Below are positions 14,710-21,374 of a stretch of 25,358 nt of DNA, one piece after another. The translations under genes were made by a program, and so were the position numbers. This DNA is from Labilibaculum sp032125735 (GTDB taxonomy: Bacteria > Bacteroidota > Bacteroidia > Bacteroidales > Marinifilaceae). The stretch covers positions 1-25,358 of the forward strand of contig JAQBBZ010000027.1 of NCBI GenBank assembly GCA_032125735.1, in the 5' to 3' direction. A model generated the notes under the pieces. The model did no database searches and had not been told where the DNA came from. It saw nothing but the letters and a program-made list of their open reading frames with translations. Every line of letters starts with the position of its first letter. Position 1 is the first letter of the stretch.

Positions 14710-16134
14710 ATGCTGTCGAAAAGAAGCGAAAAAGGAGTAATTCTCTTATCTGTTGTTATTGCATGCACCTTGTTTGTGTATTGGTTGGCTTATAATCCCG
14801 TAAAGGATATTCACGCGAGTATCCCGGGAATGGATAACCGCCCTGCACAGAGTGAATCTACAGAAAGAATTTTGATAGGAGAAGGATTTGATTTTTACAC
14901 TGAAAATAATTCCAGTTTAACTGGAAAATGGACTCAATTTAGAGGAGGTAAGTCTGATAATATTTCGACTGATAATACGAAGCTAATTAGTAACTGGGGA
15001 GCTGGTCCTAAAATTGACTGGCAGGTAGAATTGGGTGAAGGGCATGCGGCTCCTGTTGTTTACAATGGAAAAGTGTATGTACTCGATTACGACGAAGTGA
15101 AAAAAGCCGATGCCTTGCGTTGTTTCTCTTTGGAAACGGGAGAGGAGCTTTGGCGCAGATGGTACCGAGTTCACATCAAGCGAAATCATGGAATGTCGAG
15201 AACCGTTCCTGCGATCAACGATAAATATTTGGTGACAATGGGACCTCGATGTCATGTAATGTGCACCGATCCTAATACAGGAGAATTCCTTTGGGGACTC
15301 GATTTGGTAAAAGAATACATGTCTGAGATTCCGTTTTGGTATACTGGGCAGTGTCCTATTCTTGATGATAATGTGGTTATTCTTGCTCCCGGCGGAAAAT
15401 CGCTTCTTATTGCTGTTGATTGTGCCACTGGGAAAGTGATTTGGGAAACTCCAAATCCTGATCATTGGCAAATGTCTCATTCATCGGTTATGCCAATGAC
15501 TTTAGATGGAAAAAGAATGTGGGTTTACGCAGCGATTGGCGGAATTGTTGGTGTTTCTGCCGAAGGCGATGATGCAGGTCAAATCCTTTGGAAAACAAAA
15601 GAGTTTTCTCCCTCAGTGGTTGCTCCATCGCCTGTTGTACTGAAAAATGGCAAAATATTCATGACCGCTGGTTACGGTGCCGGTTCTATTCTATTTCAGG
15701 TGAAAAAGAAAGGAGATAATTACGAAGTTGTTGCGCTTCAGCAGTTTAAGCCGAAAGATGGTGTTGCCTCCGAGCAGCAAACTCCTGTTGTGTATAAGGA
15801 TAGAATGTTCGCTATCCTACCCAAGGATGCTGGAGGAATGAGAAATCGTTTTGTTTGTTGTGATCCAAATGATTGTACTAAAATATTATGGACAAGTGGA
15901 ACGAATGATCGTTTTGGTTTGGGACCATACATGATAGCTGATGGGAAGTTCTTTATTCTGAAAGATGATGGTACTTTGACTATCGCCAAGGCAAGTACTG
16001 AAAAGTTTGAACTGTTGGATAAAATCAAAGTTCTGGACGGTCACGATGCATGGGGACCTTTGGTCGTTGCCGATGGAAGATTGTTGATGCGGGATTCCAA
16101 GCATCTTTTGTGTATTGATGTTAGAGCAAATTAA
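14710..16134 (+). CDS. Membrane-anchored PQQ-like beta-propeller protein (3)
   Basis: A 474-aa protein; the ATG at 14710 is preferred over a TTG at 14701. One N-terminal membrane segment (residues about 8-26, GVILLSVVIACTLFVYWLAY) is followed by a short linker and a PQQ-like propeller from about residue 75 (KWTQFRGGKSDNI). Blade signatures are CFSLETGEELWR, CTDPNTGEFLWG and AVDCATGKVIWE, with later blades (GQILWKTKEF, TKILWTSGTN). It carries more cysteines and His/Trp-rich loops than copies 1 and 2 (MGPRCHVMCTDP, WYTGQCPI, FVCCDPNDC), so disulfides or a metal or haem site are possible; no CXXCH is present. The distance of 76 bp to gene 2 and 12 bp to gene 4 fits one operon. It is a more distant relative, not a recent duplicate of copies 1 and 2. 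Confidence 0.85.
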   Translation: MLSKRSEKGVILLSVVIACTLFVYWLAYNPVKDIHASIPGMDNRPAQSESTERILIGEGFDFYTENNSSLTGKWTQFRGGKSDNISTDNTKLISNWGAGPKIDWQVELGEGHAAPVVYNGKVYVLDYDEVKKADALRCFSLETGEELWRRWYRVHIKRNHGMSRTVPAINDKYLVTMGPRCHVMCTDPNTGEFLWGLDLVKEYMSEIPFWYTGQCPILDDNVVILAPGGKSLLIAVDCATGKVIWETPNPDHWQMSHSSVMPMTLDGKRMWVYAAIGGIVGVSAEGDDAGQILWKTKEFSPSVVAPSPVVLKNGKIFMTAGYGAGSILFQVKKKGDNYEVVALQQFKPKDGVASEQQTPVVYKDRMFAILPKDAGGMRNRFVCCDPNDCTKILWTSGTNDRFGLGPYMIADGKFFILKDDGTLTIAKASTEKFELLDKIKVLDGHDAWGPLVVADGRLLMRDSKHLLCIDVRAN

Positions 16135-16146
16135 AAGGATAGGGAT

Positions 16147-17109
16147 ATGAAAAATAAATTGATTCTATGGCTTTCGGTGATTTTGCTACTTGTTGTTGTC
16201 GCTTTTATGGCAAAAGATCTTTTTATAAGTCAAAATAAGCCACAACAAAATGTTTATGAATATGATTTGAAAGAATTGCGCAAGGTCGATTCATCAAAAA
16301 TTAGCCATAAAGAGGTAAAGCAAATTAAGATTCAGGCTAATGAACTTCATGGAATTGCTGTTGATAGTAAAGATCAGATTTATGTGAGTACTGATGAAAA
16401 TATATTGGTTTTAGATTCGGAAGGAAAACAAATCAATTCATTAAAAGTGAAAGGAAATGCCCGTTGTATAACGGTAGCTGAAAATGGAAATATTTTAGTT
16501 GGTTTGGGCAATCGTGTCGATATCCGAAAACCGGATGGCAGTTTGCGAAACAGTTTCATAGTTGCAGGTGAAAAGACATTTATTACTTCAATAGCCATTG
16601 ATGAAGACAATATTTACGTAGCTGATGCAGGACAGAAGATTGTGCACCATTATAATATTGACGGAGAGAAAATAAACGAAATAGGTGGTAAAAACCCCGA
16701 GGCAGGAATCAAAGGTTTTGTGATTCCAAGTCCGTATTTTGATTTGATGATTGGCCGGCAGGGTGAACTTTGGGTTGTAAATCCGGGTAGACATGCATTT
16801 GAGGCCTACAATTCAAAGGGTGACCAAATTTCCTCATGGGAACGAACGTCTATGAGTTTGGAAGGTTTTAGTGGTTGTTGCAATCCATCTAATACAGCAA
16901 TGCTTTCGGATGGTTCATTTGTAACGGCAGAGAAAGGGCTGGAAAGAGTGAAAATTCATTTGCCTTCCGGTGATTTTAAATCAGTAGTTGCAGCTCCTGA
17001 ATTATTTGAAGAAGGAACTGTAGGTATTGACTTGGCCGTTGATTCTAAGGATCGAATTCTGGTTTTAGATCCTGTAAAAAAAATGATACGAATATTTGAA
17101 GCAAAATAA
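16147..17109 (+). CDS. Membrane-anchored NHL/SMP-30-like beta-propeller
   Basis: A 320-aa protein with a single N-terminal membrane helix (LILWLSVILLLVVVAFMA, residues 4-21) and a periplasmic domain of short repeats typical of six-bladed NHL or SMP-30-type propellers: LHGIAVDSKDQIYVST, CITVAENGNILVGLG, TSIAIDEDNIYVADAG, then GIDLAVDSKDRILVLD. A vicinal cysteine pair (C243-C244 in GFSGCCNPSN) lies in a loop that looks conserved in character and may be redox-active or structural. It differs from the neighbouring PQQ-like propellers in blade motif and so is a separate family. It starts 12 bp after gene 3 and is followed after 3 bp by the small Tat-signal gene, so it is surely part of the same transcript. 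Partner and function unknown. Confidence 0.83.
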   Translation: MKNKLILWLSVILLLVVVAFMAKDLFISQNKPQQNVYEYDLKELRKVDSSKISHKEVKQIKIQANELHGIAVDSKDQIYVSTDENILVLDSEGKQINSLKVKGNARCITVAENGNILVGLGNRVDIRKPDGSLRNSFIVAGEKTFITSIAIDEDNIYVADAGQKIVHHYNIDGEKINEIGGKNPEAGIKGFVIPSPYFDLMIGRQGELWVVNPGRHAFEAYNSKGDQISSWERTSMSLEGFSGCCNPSNTAMLSDGSFVTAEKGLERVKIHLPSGDFKSVVAAPELFEEGTVGIDLAVDSKDRILVLDPVKKMIRIFEAK

Positions 17110-17112
17110 ACG

Positions 17113-17319
17113 ATGATCAACAGAAGAGAATTTTTAAGAAATGGATTCCGGGGAATAATTTTAGGAGGTTTAGCCGTGATGAGCGGAACTCTGATTCTTC
17201 GAAATTACGGAGAAGAAAAAGCTTCTTGTGATTTTGATTTTCTATGTAAGGGGTGCGATAAACTTACAGCTTGCCGACTTCCGGAAGGCGTAAAGTTCAG
17301 AACGAAGCTTTCAAAATAA
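17113..17319 (+). CDS. Tiny Tat-signal protein with four cysteines
   Basis: A 68-aa protein. The N-terminus NRREFLRNGFRG followed by a hydrophobic stretch (IILGGLAVMSGTLIL) matches a twin-arginine export signal or an uncleaved Tat anchor. The rest is only about 35 residues with C39, C45, C48 and C54 (CX5CX2CX5C), enough to hold one metal site or Fe-S cluster, or two disulfides. It starts 3 bp after the preceding stop and ends 12 bp before the Tat-exported ferredoxin gene, so it is translated with that group. Tat export usually means cofactor loading in the cytoplasm, which favours an Fe-S or metal centre. I do not recognise the family. Confidence 0.78.
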   Translation: MINRREFLRNGFRGIILGGLAVMSGTLILRNYGEEKASCDFDFLCKGCDKLTACRLPEGVKFRTKLSK

Positions 17320-17331
17320 TTTGATTGAATA

Positions 17332-17901
17332 ATGAAGGAAAATAAGAAGAATCGAAGAGACTTTATCAATACTTGTTTTCGTTTTGCGGCGGGAGCTGGT
17401 ATTGTGGGTGTAGCAGGAGTTTTGGCAGTAAAAAGCCAAAAAGGAGATTTTTTTTGGCAGTTGGATCCTGCAAAATGTACGCAGTGCGGTCGTTGTGCTA
17501 CGAGTTGTGTTGTGACTCCATCGGCAGTAAAATGCATTCATGTTTACGATATGTGTGGTTATTGCGATTTATGTGGAGGATATTTTCGACCAAATGTGAA
17601 AAATTTGTCTACGGGAGCTGAAAACCAGCTTTGTCCTACAGGAGCAATCAAACGTTCTTATGTGGAGGATCCGTTTTTTAAATATGATATTATCGATGAG
17701 CTGTGTATAGGTTGCGGGAAATGTGTGAAAGGTTGTGGTGCGTTTGGAAACGGTTCTTTGCAGCTTCAGGTTAGCCACGATCTTTGTGTGAATTGCAATC
17801 ATTGTGCAATTGCACGAGATTGTCCTTCAGACGCATTTTCAAGAGTACCAATCGAGAAAGCATATAAATTTGCAGGCTTCAAATCAAATAAAAAAATATA
17901 A
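17332..17901 (+). CDS. Tat-exported polyferredoxin, NapG-like
   Basis: A 189-aa protein with a twin-arginine signal (NRRDFINTCFRFAAGAGIVG) followed by about 150 residues packed with cysteines: C49, C52, C55 and C59 (CTQCGRCATSC); C68, C75, C78, C81 and C101 (with CPTGAI); C125, C128, C131 and C135 (CIGCGKCVKGC); C152, C155, C158 and C164 (CVNCNHCAIARDCP). That is enough for four [4Fe-4S] clusters, as in NapG/MauM-type periplasmic ferredoxins. Such proteins pass electrons between a membrane quinol-oxidising polyferredoxin and a periplasmic enzyme, and the next gene is that kind of membrane partner, 9 bp downstream. The direction of flow here is inferred. No napA, nosZ or mau gene is in the window, so the terminal partner is unknown. 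Confidence 0.9.
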   Translation: MKENKKNRRDFINTCFRFAAGAGIVGVAGVLAVKSQKGDFFWQLDPAKCTQCGRCATSCVVTPSAVKCIHVYDMCGYCDLCGGYFRPNVKNLSTGAENQLCPTGAIKRSYVEDPFFKYDIIDELCIGCGKCVKGCGAFGNGSLQLQVSHDLCVNCNHCAIARDCPSDAFSRVPIEKAYKFAGFKSNKKI

Positions 17902-17910
17902 TCGATCACA

Positions 17911-19176
17911 ATGAAGAAAAGCTTAGCCTTTATCTCTTTACTGATAGTTTTTGTGGGAACGCAATTTGCAGCCTTTTCGCAACAGCAACGTTTCCCAAAA
18001 CCTGAGTTCGAATCGGGTTACACACAGCCGGTTACTTCAATGCCAGCACCACAGGATGGGATGTTCGCTTTATTGGATGTGTTGGTTTTAATTGCAGCCC
18101 TAAGCCTGATTACTTGGTTCATCTTAAAGAAAAGATCAAGAACAGGAGTGGTCGCAGTATCTATTTTTTCCATTTTATACTTTGGATTTTTTAGAGAAGG
18201 CTGTGTCTGTTCTGTAGGTTCCGTTCAAAATGTTGTATTGGCCTTATTCAATCCTGGTTATCACATTCCTTTATCTGCTTTGGCATTTTTCGTGATTCCT
18301 TTAGCTTATACCCTGTTTTTTGGTAGAACATTCTGTGCAGGAGTTTGCCCACTTGGTGCTGTGCAAGACGTCTTTTTGATGCGTCCGGTGACTTTAAAGA
18401 AGTGGCTGCAGAAGGTATTAGGCTTGATTCCTTATATCTATTTGGGATTATCTGTTTTATATGCAGCTACGGCTACTGATTTTATCATTTGTCGATACGA
18501 TCCATTCGTTGGGATTTTCAGATTCAACGCAACATTTTTTATGTTTGCCATCGGAGCTGCTTTTTTGCTAATCAGTATTTTTATAGCAAGACCTTATTGT
18601 CGGTTTTTCTGTCCTTACGGTGTGATATTAAATTTGGTAAGCCGGGTATCGAAAAATCATTTGACCATAACACCTTCGAATTGTATTCAGTGCAAACTTT
18701 GCGAGGGTTCATGTCCTTTGGATGCAATTAACAAACCTGTTGAGGTGAAACAAATGGAAGACAAGCGAACTGCCACACGTAGATTTATTTTGCTGAGTTT
18801 AATCATTCCTGCATTAATGGTTGTTGGCGGATGGACAGGAGCTAATTTTCATGAGAATCTGGCAAAAGTGAATTCTAAAGTTCGTTTGGCAGATGAATTG
18901 TTGCATTTCGATTCTAAAACCATGAAAGAGAGTCTGGAAATTGAAGGATTCAGAACTTCGGGGAAACCAGCAGAACAATTGTATCTGGAAGCATCAGAGA
19001 TTGTCAAGCAGTTTTATCATGGCGGTTGGATACTGGGAGCTTTTATTGGTTTAGTGATCGGTTTGGCTTTATCCGGATTATCAACCTACCGATATCGTGA
19101 AGATTATATGCCAGACAAAGGTGACTGTGTGAGTTGTGCCCGTTGTTTAAAATATTGTCCAGTGGAAAAGGATTAG
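17911..19176 (+). CDS. NapH/NosR-like membrane polyferredoxin
   Basis: A 421-aa integral membrane iron-sulfur protein. A cleavable signal (MKKSLAFISLLIVFVGTQFA) is followed by about six helices, near residues 52-71, 78-94, 118-137, 168-188, 208-226 and 291-309, plus a last one near 371-391. Signature motifs of the NapH/NosR C-terminal family are FFREGCVCSVGSVQNV, FGRTFCAGVCPLGAVQDV (C142, C146), and ARPYCRFFCPYGVILNL (C230, C234). Two [4Fe-4S] sites follow: C258, C261, C264 and C268 (CIQCKLCEGSCP), and a C-terminal C406, C409, C412 and C416 (CVSCARCLKYCP). Family members carry electrons across the membrane between quinol or cytoplasmic donors and a periplasmic ferredoxin. NapH lacks the cleavable signal and C-terminal extra cluster seen here, so this is a divergent branch. 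It is the likely membrane hub of the locus. Confidence 0.88.
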   Translation: MKKSLAFISLLIVFVGTQFAAFSQQQRFPKPEFESGYTQPVTSMPAPQDGMFALLDVLVLIAALSLITWFILKKRSRTGVVAVSIFSILYFGFFREGCVCSVGSVQNVVLALFNPGYHIPLSALAFFVIPLAYTLFFGRTFCAGVCPLGAVQDVFLMRPVTLKKWLQKVLGLIPYIYLGLSVLYAATATDFIICRYDPFVGIFRFNATFFMFAIGAAFLLISIFIARPYCRFFCPYGVILNLVSRVSKNHLTITPSNCIQCKLCEGSCPLDAINKPVEVKQMEDKRTATRRFILLSLIIPALMVVGGWTGANFHENLAKVNSKVRLADELLHFDSKTMKESLEIEGFRTSGKPAEQLYLEASEIVKQFYHGGWILGAFIGLVIGLALSGLSTYRYREDYMPDKGDCVSCARCLKYCPVEKD

Positions 19177-19485
19177 GTAAAACCTGACAGAGTCGAAGAC
19201 CTGTAAGCGTTTAATTTAATGGTAATACTTTAGTGGTAAAAGAAGGATTAACCACAAAGTAAAATAAGGATAGCACGAAGTAGTACAAAGTAAAATGATT
19301 TATAAATATAGAAGAAGATTTTAATAAGGTATTGGATTGTTGTTTTCGAGTTCATTATAATTTCAATGTGAAACACATGAAGAATGGAATTAAGAAAGTG
19401 ATATTGTAAAAATACTTTGTGCCCCTTAGTGAAGTACTTGGAGTCCCTTTGTGGTAAAACTTTTTTTGTGGTAAAAAATTGATCT
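19177..19485. other. Intergenic gap carrying an inverted-repeat element inside the operon
   Basis: 309 bp without a gene between the polyferredoxin and the fourth PQQ-like gene. It starts with a partial match to the palindrome at 23723 (AAAACCTGACAG, 19179-19190) and is otherwise filled by the inverted-repeat element at 19250-19456. I see no convincing promoter for the downstream genes, but one cannot be excluded. Confidence 0.55.
19250..19456. mobile_element. Inverted-repeat, MITE-like element
   Basis: The left end TTAACCACAAAGT...CACGAAG...ACAAAGTA (about 19248-19292) is an imperfect reverse complement of the right end ACTTTGTGCC...GAAGTACTT...CTTTGTGGTAA (about 19413-19458). The outermost ACCACAAAG/CTTTGTGGT is exact. 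The element is about 210 bp, carries no ORF and resembles 'ACCACAAAG' intergenic repeats that I associate with this phylum. No target-site duplication could be recognised. Confidence 0.5.
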
Positions 19486-21372
19486 ATGACTAACAAATTT
19501 AAAATAAAACGTACGAACCTATCCCTGTGGAAAGGCATTGCAATGGTGGCGGGAACTTTCTCCTTCGTAATTTGCATGTTGGTTTTGGTGAATTACATTC
19601 AGATAAATAGAATTGATCCGGTAAATACTGAAGTAATAAACAGTTTGGTTGATCGCTTGAATGAGAATCCGAACGATGATCTGTTAAGAGAGCAAATCCG
19701 CGAGATGGATTTATTGGTGCGTAAAGCGTATTTCACTAACCAGTGGCAGGTAAAAGCAGGAGGATATTTATTTCTGTTTGGTATCATTGTTACAGCCATC
19801 GCTTTGCAGCTATTTTATGCCGGCAAGCAAAAATTACCTCAAATATCTGAAGAGGAGGAAGAGAATATCATTTTGTTTCGTGAAAAAGCAAGAAAATGGA
19901 TTGTAATTGGTGGTTTTGGAATGCTTGGAATCACCTTACTCTTTGCTTTTCTAACACACAAAGAGTTGGGGAATCAATTCACTGAGGCTGCTGCAATGGC
20001 GAAAACCAAGCAAGCTGAAACAGAACAAACAGATGTAACAGTTGTTGAAGTTGTTGCAAAAGATGAGATTGTTCCAGATGTGACTGAGGAGGAAACTGCC
20101 CCAGTTGGGAATGAAGAAACAGCACAAGAGAAAAGCGAAACTCCGCAAGTGAAAGATGAGGAAGCTGCAATTGAAAAATCAGAGTCTAAGAAGAATTTAT
20201 ACAAAGAAACTTATCCAACGAAGGAAATGATGGCAAACTTTCCATCTTTTCGCGGACCGGGAGGAAATGCCATTGCTTACCAAAAGAACATTCCAATTGA
20301 ATGGGATGGAGCAAGTGGCAAAAATATTCTGTGGAAACAGCCTGTTCCTATTCATGCCTATAATTCCCCGGTAATTTGGGGAAACAAATTGTTCCTTTCC
20401 GGAGCCAGTACTGCAAGCCGCGAAGTTTATTGCTACGATAGAAACAACGGCAAATTGCTTTGGACAGCTAAAGCCGAACAGATTACTGGATCACCTGCAA
20501 ATCCGCCGGAGGTAACTCCTGATACCGGTCATGCCGCATCTACCGTAACAACAGATGGGAATTCGGTTTTTGCCATATTCTCAAATGGTGATCTCATCGC
20601 AGTAGATATGAGTGGAAAAAAGCAGTGGGCTAAGAATTTAGGTGTCCCTGATAATCATTACGGACATTCATCATCTTTGATTGTGTTTGAAGACAAGCTG
20701 ATTGTTCAGTACGATCAGAAAAAGAACTCGAAAGTAATGGCTTTGTCAACATCAAGCGGAGAAGAAGTATGGAGTACTGCACGCAAAGTTAGAGTTTCAT
20801 GGGCATCACCTGTGATTGTTCAAAACGGAGATCAGGTTGAGATATTATTAGCCGCGGATCCCTGCATTGCATCCTACGATGCACAAACAGGAAAGGAATT
20901 GTGGAAAATAGACTGCATTACCGGTGAGGTTGGACCTTCGGTAGCTTATGCAAACGGAATCGTATTTGCCTTAAACGAATATGCCAGTTTGGTTGCCATT
21001 AAACCAGGAGCAAAACCTGAGATTTTATGGGAAGCTTACGATTATCTTTCCGATGTGCCTAGTCCGATAGCATACAAGGATTTATTGTTTGTGGTGACCA
21101 GTTATGGTGCAGTTGTCTGTTACAATGCTAAAGCGGGAGAAATACTTTGGGAAAAGGAATTTGACGGAGGATTTTATGCATCGCCAATTTTGGCTGATGG
21201 CAAAATATATTTGATGGATCGGAAAGGGGTAATGCATATTTTTAAGGCTGATAAAGAATATGTGGAACTTGCAACATCATCCTTGGGTGAGAAATCGGAT
21301 GCATCGCCAGCCTTTGCGGATGGCAGAGTGTACATTCGGGGTGAGAAAAATCTTTATTGCATAGGGAAATAG
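19486..21372 (+). CDS. Three-helix membrane-anchored PQQ-like beta-propeller protein (4)
   Basis: A 628-aa fusion. Residues 1-160 hold three membrane helices (about 18-37, 92-111 and 138-156). The basic N-terminus (KFKIKR) and the basic loop REKARK predict an inside N-terminus and an outside C-terminus. Residues about 165-235 are an acidic, Glu/Thr/Val-rich linker. Residues about 245-628 are a PQQ-like propeller, opening with FPSFRGPGGNAIAYQKN and showing CYDRNNGKLLWT, AVDMSGKKQWA, ALSTSSGEEVWS, SYDAQTGKELWK, and CYNAKAGEILWE. The helical part differs from the simple anchors of the other propellers and could itself be a small membrane domain. It is separated from upstream genes by the inverted-repeat element but only 2 bp from the NuoEF-like gene, linking the propellers directly to the NADH-oxidising module. 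Cofactor not shown. Confidence 0.86.
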   Translation: MTNKFKIKRTNLSLWKGIAMVAGTFSFVICMLVLVNYIQINRIDPVNTEVINSLVDRLNENPNDDLLREQIREMDLLVRKAYFTNQWQVKAGGYLFLFGIIVTAIALQLFYAGKQKLPQISEEEEENIILFREKARKWIVIGGFGMLGITLLFAFLTHKELGNQFTEAAAMAKTKQAETEQTDVTVVEVVAKDEIVPDVTEEETAPVGNEETAQEKSETPQVKDEEAAIEKSESKKNLYKETYPTKEMMANFPSFRGPGGNAIAYQKNIPIEWDGASGKNILWKQPVPIHAYNSPVIWGNKLFLSGASTASREVYCYDRNNGKLLWTAKAEQITGSPANPPEVTPDTGHAASTVTTDGNSVFAIFSNGDLIAVDMSGKKQWAKNLGVPDNHYGHSSSLIVFEDKLIVQYDQKKNSKVMALSTSSGEEVWSTARKVRVSWASPVIVQNGDQVEILLAADPCIASYDAQTGKELWKIDCITGEVGPSVAYANGIVFALNEYASLVAIKPGAKPEILWEAYDYLSDVPSPIAYKDLLFVVTSYGAVVCYNAKAGEILWEKEFDGGFYASPILADGKIYLMDRKGVMHIFKADKEYVELATSSLGEKSDASPAFADGRVYIRGEKNLYCIGK

Positions 21373-21374
21373 AT

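Noticed and set aside
12143..21372. PQQ-dependent alcohol dehydrogenases
   Set aside because: Only the propeller fold is supported. No PQQ biosynthesis genes and no cytochrome domain were found, so the enzyme claim is not made.
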